Below, piece after piece: positions 1 through 10,267 of a DNA stretch of 64,000 nt. The position numbers were made by a program, and so were the translations under genes. The notes under the pieces are model-generated. The model ran no database searches, was not told the DNA's origin, and was given only the letters and a program-made list of their open reading frames with translations. This stretch comes from Clostridia bacterium. GTDB lineage: Bacteria; Bacillota; Clostridia; Acetivibrionales; JAFADI01. Within the stretch, counting starts at the first letter, position 1, and every line of letters starts with the position of its first letter. The DNA is taken from the NCBI GenBank assembly GCA_026417615.1, contig JAOACY010000104.1:47835-111834 (forward strand), read 5' to 3'.

Positions 1-866
1 TGTCTTCTTTCATAAATAGGAGCCATATATTCAGTCATCTTGCCAGCCAGATTTTTTTTGCATGCCACACAGCCTATTTTTCCGTCTCTGCAGCTTTCCT
101 CTATTTCAGCCACTTCTCCTTCATTGAATACCTTGTGAAATGCAAAAACCGCACAGACTTCCGGGTGTCCCGGGTCATCCTTCTTTATCCTTGCAGGGTC
201 GGTAATCATCTGACTTACCTTTTTTCTTATTTCATCCGGGCTGTCTGAAAGAGCAATTGTGTTTTGGTAGCTCTTGCTCATTTTTCTTCCGTCAATACCC
301 GGCAAAACCTTCGCCTTTGTGAGTTTTGGCTGGGGTTCCGGGAAAATTTCTCCGTACAGGAAGTTAAAGCGTCGCGCTATCTCTCTGGTAAGCTCCAAAT
401 GAGGGAGCTGGTCCTCTCCCACAGGAACTGCATCAGCTTTATAAACAAGTATGTCAGCAGCCTGCAAGCATGGGTAGCCTAAAAACCCGTATGTGGTAAT
501 ATTCCTGTCTTTCATTTGTGCCAGCTGGTCCTTATAAGTCGGGCATCGTGTCAGCCAGGACAGAGGGGTTATCATGGAAAACAGGAGGTGCAGCTCTGCG
601 TGCTCCTTTACATGGGACTGGAGGAATATTTTGCATTTTTCCGGATCCAGGCCAGCGCTCAGCCAATCTATAATCATTTCATTTATATTGTTTTTTATAT
701 CCGAGGTATCCTCATAACCGGTTGTAAGGGCGTGCCAGTCAACTATAGTAAAAAAGCAGTTGTATTCATCCTGCAGCTTAACCCAGTTTTCCAGAGCTCC
801 GAAATAATTCCCCAGATGCAGGGAACCTGTAGGTCTCATGCCGCTCAAAATTGTTCCTTTTTTCAT
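1..866 (-). CDS. trpS: Tryptophanyl-tRNA synthetase (C-terminus cut by window edge)
   Basis: Minus-strand frame reads MKKGTILSGMRPTGSLHLGNYFGALENWV...KMSKSYQNTIALSD...; class I HIGH-like and KMSKS motifs; not in ORF track because partial. Confidence 0.95.
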   Translation of the reverse strand, partial: MKKGTILSGMRPTGSLHLGNYFGALENWVKLQDEYNCFFTIVDWHALTTGYEDTSDIKNNINEMIIDWLSAGLDPEKCKIFLQSHVKEHAELHLLFSMITPLSWLTRCPTYKDQLAQMKDRNITTYGFLGYPCLQAADILVYKADAVPVGEDQLPHLELTREIARRFNFLYGEIFPEPQPKLTKAKVLPGIDGRKMSKSYQNTIALSDSPDEIRKKVSQMITDPARIKKDDPGHPEVCAVFAFHKVFNEGEVAEIEESCRDGKIGCVACKKNLAGKMTEYMAPIYERR

Positions 867-1062
867 TGGTCTTTCACTCTCCTGTCAACATTTGATTAAA
901 CCAACCTTAAATAATAATAGCACATACATTTTGACATGTAAACTTTCATGAGGAATAAACAATAAATGCTTGAAATGTAGAATGAAGCAAAGACATATCC
1001 TAGACAACAACTTATTCATCTGATAAAATTTTGATTAACTTACAATGACAGGAGCTTAATAT

Positions 1063-1701
1063 ATGTTTGGTCGAGATATTACGGAAATATTGCTTACATT
1101 GCCCGGTATAATCATCGGTTTGGCTTTTCATGAATTTGCCCATGCAGCCATGTCTGACAGGCTGGGAGACCCGACCCCCCGCAATATGGGGAGGCTTACT
1201 CTTTCGCCCTTGCCCCACATTGATCCTATCGGGCTTTTGCTTATAGTTCTGGCAGGCTTTGGCTGGGCACGACCTGTTCAGGTGAACCCAAGGTACTATA
1301 AGAATCCTAGAAGAGATGAAATTCTTGTGTCGGCTGCAGGCCCCATTATGAATCTTTTAATCGCTGTGTTATTCGGTATTGTTTTAAAGGCATTTTTAAC
1401 CTTCGGAGTTCTCGAAAGCCTGAATAACAGCATGGGAAGAAATTTATACCTCATTATGTATTACACCATATGGATAAATGTAATATTGATGATTTTCAAC
1501 CTGCTGCCCCTGCCTCCCCTTGACGGCTCCCACATCCTTGCAAATATACTGCCCTACCGCTATCTCGGAATAATATACAAGCTGGAGCAGTACAGCAATA
1601 TTATTTTAATATTGCTTATTGTAACAAAAATAACCAGATATATCGTTGGTATACCGGCAGGAATTGTCATGACGGGTTTGAAGCTTCTTATAGGCTTTTA
1701 A
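1063..1701 (+). CDS. Site-2 protease family (M50) membrane metalloprotease
   Basis: HEFAHA zinc motif, NLLPLPPLDGSHIL motif. Confidence 0.9.
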   Translation: MFGRDITEILLTLPGIIIGLAFHEFAHAAMSDRLGDPTPRNMGRLTLSPLPHIDPIGLLLIVLAGFGWARPVQVNPRYYKNPRRDEILVSAAGPIMNLLIAVLFGIVLKAFLTFGVLESLNNSMGRNLYLIMYYTIWINVILMIFNLLPLPPLDGSHILANILPYRYLGIIYKLEQYSNIILILLIVTKITRYIVGIPAGIVMTGLKLLIGF

Positions 1702-1742
1702 AAAAAGCAGCAGCTGAACTTAATTTCAGCTGCTGCTTTTTT
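1701..1742. terminator. Bidirectional intrinsic terminator
   Basis: AAAAAAGCAGCAGCTGAA-CTTAA-TTTCAGCTGCTGCTTTTTT perfect stem between convergent genes. Confidence 0.9.
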
Positions 1743-1753
1743 GAGGCATGATT

Positions 1754-3067
1754 TTATAAATCCTCCGGCATTATGTCATTTCTTATGATATCCTCATACG
1801 TTTCCCTTTTTACAATAACTCTTGCAGTACCATCTTTTACAAGTATGACGGGAGGTCTCGGTATTCTGTTGTAGTTGCTGGACATTGAGTAGTTGTATGC
1901 CCCTGTTGCAAGAACAGCAAGAATGTCCCCTGATTTCATTTCCGGCATGGTGATATCCTTAATCAGCAAATCTCCTGATTCACAGCACTTACCGGCAATA
2001 GTAACCGTATCGCATCTTACGGCATCAGGCCTGTTTGCAATGACAGCATCGTAAGGTGACTGGTATAATGCATATCTTGGGTTGTCTGTCATCCCGCCAT
2101 CAACAGAAACATATTTTCTTACATTCTTAATATCCTTCACCGCACCGATGGTGTACAACGTAATACCTGCGGAAGCCACAATAGATCTGCCGGGTTCCAT
2201 CACAATAAACGGAAGCTTTATTTTCCTGTCCTCACAAAGGCTTTTTACAACCTTTGAAACTGACTCAATGTAATGGTCATACTCAATAGGATCATGCTCG
2301 TTGATATATTTTATTCCAAAGCCTCCGCCCAGATTCAGCTCATCTATCTCGATACCCAGTTCATTCTTCAGCTTTGATATGAACTCAATCATAACCTTCG
2401 CCGCAAGCTCAAATGGAGCAAGGTCGAAAATCTGGGAACCGATGTGGCAGTGTACCCCGATAACCTTAACATTTTTTAATGAGGCTGCGTATTTGACAAT
2501 TTCAAAAGCTTCACCATTTTCAAGGGCTACTCCGAATTTGGAATCAATCTGACCTGTCTGGATAAAATCATGGGTATGGGCATCAATACCAGGCTTTATT
2601 CTAAAAGAAATATTTACAACCTTGCCCTTTTGTGCGGCAATATCATTGATTCTGTCAAGCTCTTCCCTGTTGTCTACTACGAATCTTCTTATATTGTTGT
2701 CTATGCCCATGTTTATTTCATCCAAGGTTTTGTTGTTTCCGTGAAAATAAACCCTGTCCATGGGGAAGCCTGCTTTGATTGCCGTGTATAGCTCCCCGCC
2801 TGACACAACATCAAGCCCAAGACCTTCCTGCTGTGCAATTCTGCAAATCGCCATGGTGCAGAAGGCTTTGCTGGCAAAAAGCACCAATCCATTGCCGTTA
2901 TAATAATTATCCATGGCATTCTTATATGTTCTGCAATTTTTTCTTATCAAGCCTTCATCCATTACATAAAGGGGAGTTCCGTATTCCTTTGCCAGTTCAA
3001 CACAATCGCAGCCCCCTATTTCAAGATGTCCCTGGCTGTTTATTTTTAGAGCTTCAGATACAAACAC
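1754..3067 (-). CDS. lysA: Diaminopimelate decarboxylase
   Basis: PLP decarboxylase motifs (FASKAF, HCHIGSQ, EPGRS); GTG start with nearby SD. Confidence 0.95.
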   Translation of the reverse strand: MFVSEALKINSQGHLEIGGCDCVELAKEYGTPLYVMDEGLIRKNCRTYKNAMDNYYNGNGLVLFASKAFCTMAICRIAQQEGLGLDVVSGGELYTAIKAGFPMDRVYFHGNNKTLDEINMGIDNNIRRFVVDNREELDRINDIAAQKGKVVNISFRIKPGIDAHTHDFIQTGQIDSKFGVALENGEAFEIVKYAASLKNVKVIGVHCHIGSQIFDLAPFELAAKVMIEFISKLKNELGIEIDELNLGGGFGIKYINEHDPIEYDHYIESVSKVVKSLCEDRKIKLPFIVMEPGRSIVASAGITLYTIGAVKDIKNVRKYVSVDGGMTDNPRYALYQSPYDAVIANRPDAVRCDTVTIAGKCCESGDLLIKDITMPEMKSGDILAVLATGAYNYSMSSNYNRIPRPPVILVKDGTARVIVKRETYEDIIRNDIMPEDL

Positions 3068-3224
3068 CTTTAATCACCTTCCTAACTATTTGACAAATAA
3101 CATAAGCTCTTGTTTGACTTTAATTATGGTAACATTTATAAATGCAGGAGTCAAGAAGGAATCCTTCATTTTCCACGGTAAAATCACGAATAGTCATCTT
3201 GAATAAAATTCCCGTCAGAAATTT

Positions 3225-3245
3225 AAAAAAAGCACCGTTGCGGTG
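3225..3245 (-). terminator. Intrinsic terminator after RDD gene
   Basis: Minus strand CACCGCAACGGTG followed by CTTTTTTT. Confidence 0.75.
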
Positions 3246-3256
3246 TATTATAAGGA

Positions 3257-4021
3257 TTATTTGAGAGCGTTCATCCGAACAATGTCTTCAAAGAATTCTG
3301 CAGGAGTGGTGTAGATTGGCTCAGGCAAGGCAAACTTCTCCATAAAATACTTATTCAGATGATATGCAAAGACCGGTTCTCTTGCACCAAGCGTTTCCTT
3401 TCTCGAAAGAAATTCCTTTAATATTCCATACTCATAGTTGGTTACCGGATAGATATTCACTGACCTTTCAAGGTCTTCCCCTGCCGAAGCCTTTTTAAGC
3501 AAATTTTCAAGGCTCACAGGCTGCTCGTTTCTTCTAATCTTGACAACTACGGTATTTGCCGCAAAATCACCAATTCTCTTGTAGTTTTTTGAAAACAGTA
3601 TAAAAGCCGCGCCAAGCAAGTTCAAGGAGGGTAAAAAATCGGCGATTCTAAGTATATTTCTTAATAATGATTCCCAAAACCCCACAGGCTCTCCGTTTTG
3701 CTTAATCACCCTGAGCCTGGCTGCCTTTTTTCCGGGAGTCTGGCCATTTAGCAGCAGCTCAAAAAGAATGTGGTATCCGAAGAATACAAAGAAAATCAGA
3801 AGTATGCCTACAGCAACAAGCCACAGGTTAAAGTACTCAAAGCTTTCTAAATCTATTCTTCCGGCAATGATTCCAACCGCAACCAGAGCAATTACCCCAA
3901 GCTGTATCAGAGTATCGATGAAAAACGCGATAAACCTTGAGCCTAAACCTGCCAATTCGTATTCAACATAAACATTTTCCGGAGTAAGTATATCGATGAT
4001 TTTCCTCATTATTACCACCAA
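3257..4021 (-). CDS. RDD family membrane protein
   Basis: RFIAFFIDTLIQ ... NGQTPGKKAARLRVI, typical RDD domain. Confidence 0.9.
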   Translation of the reverse strand: MVVIMRKIIDILTPENVYVEYELAGLGSRFIAFFIDTLIQLGVIALVAVGIIAGRIDLESFEYFNLWLVAVGILLIFFVFFGYHILFELLLNGQTPGKKAARLRVIKQNGEPVGFWESLLRNILRIADFLPSLNLLGAAFILFSKNYKRIGDFAANTVVVKIRRNEQPVSLENLLKKASAGEDLERSVNIYPVTNYEYGILKEFLSRKETLGAREPVFAYHLNKYFMEKFALPEPIYTTPAEFFEDIVRMNALK

Positions 4022-4116
4022 ATATAAAGTATTTTTTTTATTGTATCAGAAATTCATTTTTGTTAAAATAGTTTTTGTATATTTACTTAAAGATGTATAA
4101 TCGTGGGAGAAAATTA

Positions 4117-5073
4117 ATGAAGGAAGATAAGTTTATAAAGGAAAACCAAAGGGTTTGGATCCAACTTGAAGACACCTTGAAAAAATTGAAATCAAAGGGT
4201 ATAAAAAGCTTTGAAAGCAGTGATTTTGAGCTATTGCTGACTAATTACAACAAAGCCTGCGGACATCTTTCATACAGTCGAACCTACTACGGCAATTCCG
4301 ACACAACCAGCTATCTGAACAGGCTTGTTGCAGCTGCCCACAGCTATATTTACACAACTGAAACCTCTACCGTAAAAAAGCTCAAGGACTTTTTCCTTAT
4401 TGACTTTCCTTCATTAATAAGAAAGAACTCATTTTTTGTTGCTCTCTCCGCAGGTTTATTTTTTCTTGGTATACTGTTAAGCTTCATCTTTACTTTAATT
4501 TCTGCGGAGAATGCTGCCGCCTTCATTCCTCAGCATATACTTGACAGTGTCAGCTTTGAAGGCAGTTCTTCTTCATGGAAAGGTCCTGTTGAATCTACGT
4601 TTATTTTAACAAACAATATCAGAGTAGGCTTTTCCGCCTTTGCCATGGGTATTACTCTCGGCATCGGCACCGTATATGTGCTGGTTTACAACGGGTTCAT
4701 GCTGGGAACCCTTGCAGCGCTGGCTTTAATAAAGGGTGTGAATATAAAATTCTGGTCCATGATACTTCCGCATGGTGTGATTGAACTATTTGCCATATTT
4801 GTTTGCGGCGCAGCAGGATTAATAATAGGCTATTCCCTCATTAATCCGGGAAATTTCTCGAGAAAAGACAGCCTTATAATTAAAGGAAGGACAGCCATAA
4901 AGCTGGTATGCGGCACCATACCGCTTTTTACGGTCGCCGGCTTCATTGAAGGCTTCCTCACTCCATCTGGCCTTTCACAAAGCATAAAGCTCGGCTTCGC
5001 CCTCTTTACCCTGCTCCTGCTTTTTTTATATATGTTCTGGCCCCTGATCCCTCTAGCTTCCAGAAACAAATAA
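4117..5073 (+). CDS. Stage II sporulation protein M-like membrane protein (COG1300)
   Basis: ORF 4075-5073, likely start MKEDKF; NNIRVGFSAFAMGITLGIGT and HGVIEL motifs. Confidence 0.8.
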   Translation: MKEDKFIKENQRVWIQLEDTLKKLKSKGIKSFESSDFELLLTNYNKACGHLSYSRTYYGNSDTTSYLNRLVAAAHSYIYTTETSTVKKLKDFFLIDFPSLIRKNSFFVALSAGLFFLGILLSFIFTLISAENAAAFIPQHILDSVSFEGSSSSWKGPVESTFILTNNIRVGFSAFAMGITLGIGTVYVLVYNGFMLGTLAALALIKGVNIKFWSMILPHGVIELFAIFVCGAAGLIIGYSLINPGNFSRKDSLIIKGRTAIKLVCGTIPLFTVAGFIEGFLTPSGLSQSIKLGFALFTLLLLFLYMFWPLIPLASRNK

Positions 5074-5091
5074 CTCTTCATTCTTCTTTGC

Positions 5092-6396
5092 TTAAACAGT
5101 TGTTTTCATCGAAAGGTACTTGTTCAGCACCTCAATAGAAAGCTTATCCGGAGGTGCATCAATGGCGGCAACACCTGACTCCGTAAGGGTCCTTCTTACC
5201 TTTTCCCTTTCTTCATGGAATCTTATCGCTGCTGTTTTGATAAAAACATCCTCTAATTCTGCAACATCCGATTCAGCCTTTTCTTCTATTCTTGTATCGT
5301 TTATGGTGATAACCACAGGCATATGGTTCTTAGCGTGTGATTTGAGTGTGACAGCGAGATTTAATGCCTCTTCTGAATTAAAAAGCTCCGTAAAAATTAA
5401 TAAAAGGCTTCTTCGTTTATGGTTCTGGTTCAAGTAAGTCAAAGCAGCCTTGTAATCAGCTGTTACCATGTTCTCTTGCACATTGTAAAGGTTTTCTGCA
5501 ATCAGCTGGAAATGTGCCATACCCTTTCCGGGCTTGATGTATCTTTTTACGCTGCTGTCAAAGACCAAAAGTCCTATATTGTCGCCTTTCCTAATAGCAA
5601 AATCAGCAAAAAGGAAGGATGAGTTTATTGCATAGTCCAGCTTCTTAATAAAGTTTATTTCTGAATTCATAACGCGGCTGGCATCTAAGAGAATAAAAAT
5701 CTGCTGATTTCTCTCCGGCTCATAGGTATTGACAATAAGCTTATGTGCCCTGGCAGTGGCAAGCCAGTTTATTTTCCTGTAATCGTCACCTTCAGTGTAC
5801 TCCCTTAGGCTCTCGAATTCAGTTCCCATACCATATGTCTTTACCTTCTTTACCCCCTGGATAAGCTGGCTTTTTTTCAATGCTGAGAGTGTATACCGTC
5901 TCAAATCCCTTATGTTTGGATAAACTTTGTAATCCCTGCCAGCGGCAAAGCTGCCTGACTTTGAGCACAGCCCAAGAACCCCGTCGTAACGGCAGAATAT
6001 TGAACCAAAGCTGAATTGTCCGCGTTTTTGGGGAACAACAGCATAAATTCCGATGCTTTCATGGTGAGGTACAAGCTGTATTTTAAGCAAAACATCCTCA
6101 TGCTTGAAACAGTTTGGGACAGTATCTCTAAATTCAGCCTTCAACAAGTATCTGCTGGAATTTCTTACTTTAATGGCAACCATATTTTCAGCACCAAGAG
6201 AAAATTTCTCCTCACACTGCCTTGAAACCTCAAAATTACGAGGTCCCGGCGTAAGAAAAAAATCCAGAATCAAAAGCAATAATATAGTTGAATTATATAT
6301 AATAAAAATGTGGAAGGCCCATCCCATTAGAGAGCCAATGACCAATGGCGCCACTCCTGCCAGAACCAGCAAAGCAAATCTTTTACTAAACGGCAT
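5092..6396 (-). CDS. DUF58 domain protein
   Basis: GTEFESLREYTEGDDYRKINWLATAR signature. Confidence 0.92.
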   Translation of the reverse strand: MPFSKRFALLVLAGVAPLVIGSLMGWAFHIFIIYNSTILLLLILDFFLTPGPRNFEVSRQCEEKFSLGAENMVAIKVRNSSRYLLKAEFRDTVPNCFKHEDVLLKIQLVPHHESIGIYAVVPQKRGQFSFGSIFCRYDGVLGLCSKSGSFAAGRDYKVYPNIRDLRRYTLSALKKSQLIQGVKKVKTYGMGTEFESLREYTEGDDYRKINWLATARAHKLIVNTYEPERNQQIFILLDASRVMNSEINFIKKLDYAINSSFLFADFAIRKGDNIGLLVFDSSVKRYIKPGKGMAHFQLIAENLYNVQENMVTADYKAALTYLNQNHKRRSLLLIFTELFNSEEALNLAVTLKSHAKNHMPVVITINDTRIEEKAESDVAELEDVFIKTAAIRFHEEREKVRRTLTESGVAAIDAPPDKLSIEVLNKYLSMKTTV

Positions 6397-6418
6397 TCCT
6401 TTAATAAACCTCCAGCCT

Positions 6419-7390
6419 CTATCTGGGTACTTCTACCTTGTTCAATATGCTTCTTGCAACATCATCTGTCTTTAGTCCGTCTATTCCTGCCTCAGGCTTT
6501 AATACAATACGATGCCTCAAAACCGGTATGGCAATATCCTTAACATCATCAGGAGTTACAAAGCTCCTGCCCTGCATGGCGGCAAAGGTCTTTGCAGCAA
6601 GCAGCAAAGATATTGAAGCCCTGGGACTGGCTCCAAGTATGAGGCTTGGAGAATTCCTGGTGGCTCTTGTTATTGACGTTATATAATTTATTATTCCGCT
6701 TTCAACCTGAACAGCTTGAATCTCCTGCCGGCACCTCTTGATATCCTCAAAGCTGCAGACCGGAGAAATTTTTTCGTTTTCAAGATTATAGCTGCTAAAG
6801 CCTGAGTTGTATTTTACAAGCAGCATATTTTCGAATTTCTGAGGTATATAATCAACAACCAGCTTCATCATAAACCTGTCAAGCTGTGCTTCGGGAAGAG
6901 GGTATGTACCCTCGTATTCCACAGGATTCTGAGTGGCAAGCACCATAAAGGGCTCTTGAAGGCTGTGGGTTTCACCGTCAATAGTTATTGCTCTCTCCTC
7001 CATAGCCTCTAAAAGCGCAGCCTGTGTTTTAGGCGGGGTTCTGTTTATTTCATCAGCCAGAAATATATTCGTAAATAAAGGGCCTTTTTTAAGATAGAAG
7101 CTTCCGCTCTTGGCATCGAAAACCTTTGTGCCTGTAATATCGGCAGGCATAAGATCAGGCGTGAACTGAACTCTTTTGAACTCCGAGCGTACGGTTTTTG
7201 CCATAACCTTGGCTGCCAGAGTTTTCGCCAATCCCGGAACCCCCTCAATCAGAGCATGTCCTCCTGCAAGCATAACCACCACCATCTGTTCGATAAACTC
7301 ATATTGTCCTATGACTATTTTTGAGACCTCGTCTATCACAGCTTTAGCTTTTTCCTGTGTAAATTCACAGCATTTCATTTGTTCCATCAC
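6419..7390 (-). CDS. MoxR family AAA ATPase
   Basis: GVPGLAKT Walker A, DEINR, ATQNPVEYEGTYPLPEAQLDRF. Confidence 0.95.
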   Translation of the reverse strand: MMEQMKCCEFTQEKAKAVIDEVSKIVIGQYEFIEQMVVVMLAGGHALIEGVPGLAKTLAAKVMAKTVRSEFKRVQFTPDLMPADITGTKVFDAKSGSFYLKKGPLFTNIFLADEINRTPPKTQAALLEAMEERAITIDGETHSLQEPFMVLATQNPVEYEGTYPLPEAQLDRFMMKLVVDYIPQKFENMLLVKYNSGFSSYNLENEKISPVCSFEDIKRCRQEIQAVQVESGIINYITSITRATRNSPSLILGASPRASISLLLAAKTFAAMQGRSFVTPDDVKDIAIPVLRHRIVLKPEAGIDGLKTDDVARSILNKVEVPR

Positions 7391-8397
7391 TTAATCTCCT
7401 TTCGTATGTTTTCCAGAGCTGTTACGAGCCTTAATAACTCTTTCCCTTTTATTCCATTATTTAAAATATAGTCCTCGCATTTCTTTAGTGTATATGCGGT
7501 ATTCATTGATTCCAGCATTTTATTTCCCCTCAAATGCAAAATCAGTTCGCTTAAATTGCGTGTATGCCCAAGTCCAAGGTATTTGGAAAGCTGCTTTGTA
7601 AAATACCCTAAATAGCAGTCAAGGACCAGACGGTAGGACTTTGCTTTTATGTACATGCGTGACAGCGCATATAGATTCTCATTTTCCTTCCTTTTGACTA
7701 TTTCCAATACCTGTACCGGTTTGCCAAGCCTACGTGATTTAATATGCATGAAAACAGCAACCGCTGCCAATGACTGGAACAGCACCAGAAGCCCTGTCTG
7801 CCCGAGAATGTCCCAAAGAGTAATTCCAGTTGTCCCTTGATTATGGTAGTATTCGTTGAAAAAAACAGTTTTATTGCCGGCATAATCAAGAACACGGATA
7901 AACTCAACCGAAGGGTCTATTGCTTTAAGCCCCTTGTTTGTAAAGTCTGCGGCGCCGTCTGAATATATAAGCTTACCCTTTCCCCAGGTGTAAACACTTA
8001 CAGGTCTGCCCGCATCCAAATCTTCAACATGCTTTAAATCAAAATTCTCAAGTCTTAAATCACTCAAATTTCCAGCATCATGCAGAAGAATCAGTGTATT
8101 GCCTCTTTCCACCCAGGATTTAAGGTGCTTGATTTCCAGTTCGTTACCAAATCTTTTCAACTCAGGCTTTATAATCACATGGGTAACACCGTCAGGCAGG
8201 AACCTGGCCGGTCTTTCATACCTCACAGCATCAAATCCCATCTGTCCGGCAACAAGGTAAAGTGCTTTCAAACCCTGCGGCTTGCTGCTGTAGGTTGAAT
8301 AGTCAGGATACTTTTCCTTTACCCTTCCTCCGTAGACATAAAGCCCAACAAGCATCAGAAACAGTATGCACGTTGAATATATAATCAGCTTCTTCAT
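7387..8397 (-). CDS. DUF4350 domain membrane protein
   Basis: Position after MoxR/DUF58 partners; YSSKPQGLKALY start and TM segments. Confidence 0.8.
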   Translation of the reverse strand: MKKLIIYSTCILFLMLVGLYVYGGRVKEKYPDYSTYSSKPQGLKALYLVAGQMGFDAVRYERPARFLPDGVTHVIIKPELKRFGNELEIKHLKSWVERGNTLILLHDAGNLSDLRLENFDLKHVEDLDAGRPVSVYTWGKGKLIYSDGAADFTNKGLKAIDPSVEFIRVLDYAGNKTVFFNEYYHNQGTTGITLWDILGQTGLLVLFQSLAAVAVFMHIKSRRLGKPVQVLEIVKRKENENLYALSRMYIKAKSYRLVLDCYLGYFTKQLSKYLGLGHTRNLSELILHLRGNKMLESMNTAYTLKKCEDYILNNGIKGKELLRLVTALENIRKEIK

Positions 8398-9173
8398 TTT
8401 TCAAGCCCCCTCGACAGAAGGTCATAATTCCGCTTCCAAAGCTCAAACCTTTCTCTTGCTGCAGGCTTGTTCCCATACCAGAACATATTGAAATCGTAAG
8501 TAAATTCCAGAATTAATTGAATTTTTTCAGGCAGCTTGTCCCTTATCTCATTTACATATTGCCTGTTTGTCTTCGACTTGTCAATTTTAATTATTTCGAA
8601 CTCATTCAACTTAAGAAGCAGTGCGATATATAGAAATCTTATTCCTTGCCTGAAATCTCCATTGCTGCCGTATTCCAGCGCCTTTTGAAGCATAACGTCC
8701 GAGTCCGCAAGACTCAAAAGAAGGTCTGCATCCTCTCTTTCTCGCACATTCCCGGATCTTCTGAAATTTCTTGCAGAAATATAGATAACCAGAAACAAAA
8801 TGACTGCTACAAAAGCAATTCCAAAAGCCTTAAAAACACCGTTCAATGCAGCTCCCAATCCGTCGTCAATTGGAGCAATCTTTGCTTCAGACGGAATAAG
8901 CTTTGATAAAAGCTGCTTAATCCTTTCCCATATACCGTCAACAAAATCTTTTAAACCCCTTGCAATATTGACCAAGACTTCGGATTCATTTTCCCTGGCA
9001 GCAAACTCCCTTGAATTTATAACACGTTCAGTTCTTGCCCTAACTTCCTTGTCTCTTGAACTGTCGGTTCCATCAGCCGCGAATGTATAAATTATTATCT
9101 GAGAAAGCAGGAATACCGTCAGGATAATTACAACTAATTTTATACACCTATAACTACTACTGTAAAAGTCCAT
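8394..9173 (-). CDS. DUF4129 domain membrane protein
   Basis: C-terminal LEFTYDFNMFWYGNKPAARERFELWKRNYD; gene context; start likely MDFYSSSYRC. Confidence 0.8.
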   Translation of the reverse strand: MDFYSSSYRCIKLVVIILTVFLLSQIIIYTFAADGTDSSRDKEVRARTERVINSREFAARENESEVLVNIARGLKDFVDGIWERIKQLLSKLIPSEAKIAPIDDGLGAALNGVFKAFGIAFVAVILFLVIYISARNFRRSGNVREREDADLLLSLADSDVMLQKALEYGSNGDFRQGIRFLYIALLLKLNEFEIIKIDKSKTNRQYVNEIRDKLPEKIQLILEFTYDFNMFWYGNKPAARERFELWKRNYDLLSRGLEK

Positions 9174-10224
9174 TCTCTTCCTTCCTTCTCTTTTCCTCAA
9201 GAAGTCTGTCCACCTTTACTTCCAGGTCAAGGCCTTCTTTCTCTACTTTAAGATTGATAAAAAGCATTGTCATTAAAATCCATATGAAAGGGTAAAAAAT
9301 CGAGCTTAAAAGCTGGGATGCAACATATCCAAGTATGAATGCTGCTTTCCCGAAGAATCCTAGAGCAAAGGAACTCACAGTAACAATAAAAGGAATGAAA
9401 TAGACCAGTCCTCCCCCGATGGTTAGCGTAAGTACTATCAGCCAGAATCTGCCTTTGGTAAGCTGCCAGCTTCTGCTTATACCCTTTGCTCCATCTATAT
9501 CCTCAATTACAACAGCTATCTTTCCAAGCACAAACCTGACGGCGAAATATGCTGTTGTAATCAGAAAGCCAAGAAAAATCAATATTCCGACAATTACAGC
9601 CGCTGCAATCAGAAAAACGGACTGCTCTTTTTGGCCAGCTGCCACTCCAAAAAAAGCTATTGAAAAGAACACCGCGATAATAACTAAAACAATCAGTGAC
9701 ACAAAATATATGGCACCTACAATAAGCCAGTATATAAGCTTGTTCAGCGCAAGAGGTCCCATCTTTTTGAAGCTGTTTTTAAGGGTGGGCACTGCCTTTT
9801 CGCTGGTTCCTTTAATGACATCCGAATAGACAATTTTAATTATAGCAGCATCCATCACCAGCATTATTGTAAAGGAATAGACAATATAAATGAGGTTCAT
9901 AAGCTGGCTGAGTAAGTAAAAGACCCAGTAGCTTGTCCCGGGATTTTTTGCAAAGTCTTCAAATTCATTTGGTGATGCAGATATGCCTGAAAAAATATTT
10001 TTGAATAACGATCCATACTCAGAAAGCATTCCCCCTGCAAAAAATCCCTGCAGGAGTGTAAATGGCATATAGCAAATCAGCACCAGCAAGGTTAGCTGGC
10101 TGAAGTTCCTCTTATATACTTCGATAGAGTAATCCAGTACATCCCCCAGGGACATTTTGCTCAAAAATCTTTCCTTATCTCTCATTAGCCTCTCCTTATA
10201 AATATTGAATCCAGAAACTAACAT
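9157..10224 (-). CDS. Polytopic membrane protein (glycerophosphoryl diester phosphodiesterase membrane-domain-like)
   Basis: Multiple TM segments, cluster context. Confidence 0.6.
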   Translation of the reverse strand: MLVSGFNIYKERLMRDKERFLSKMSLGDVLDYSIEVYKRNFSQLTLLVLICYMPFTLLQGFFAGGMLSEYGSLFKNIFSGISASPNEFEDFAKNPGTSYWVFYLLSQLMNLIYIVYSFTIMLVMDAAIIKIVYSDVIKGTSEKAVPTLKNSFKKMGPLALNKLIYWLIVGAIYFVSLIVLVIIAVFFSIAFFGVAAGQKEQSVFLIAAAVIVGILIFLGFLITTAYFAVRFVLGKIAVVIEDIDGAKGISRSWQLTKGRFWLIVLTLTIGGGLVYFIPFIVTVSSFALGFFGKAAFILGYVASQLLSSIFYPFIWILMTMLFINLKVEKEGLDLEVKVDRLLEEKRRKEENGLLQ

Positions 10225-10267
10225 TTATACCATACTAAAATATCACAAGTCGAGAAATATTTCAACT

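Noticed and set aside
3068-3224. Lysine riboswitch upstream of lysA
   Set aside because: Region is short and lacks recognizable L-box structure
4075-10224. RDD/SpoIIM-like/DUF58/MoxR/DUF4350/DUF4129 cluster as a novel system
   Set aside because: This association is common and already known in Gram-positive genomes
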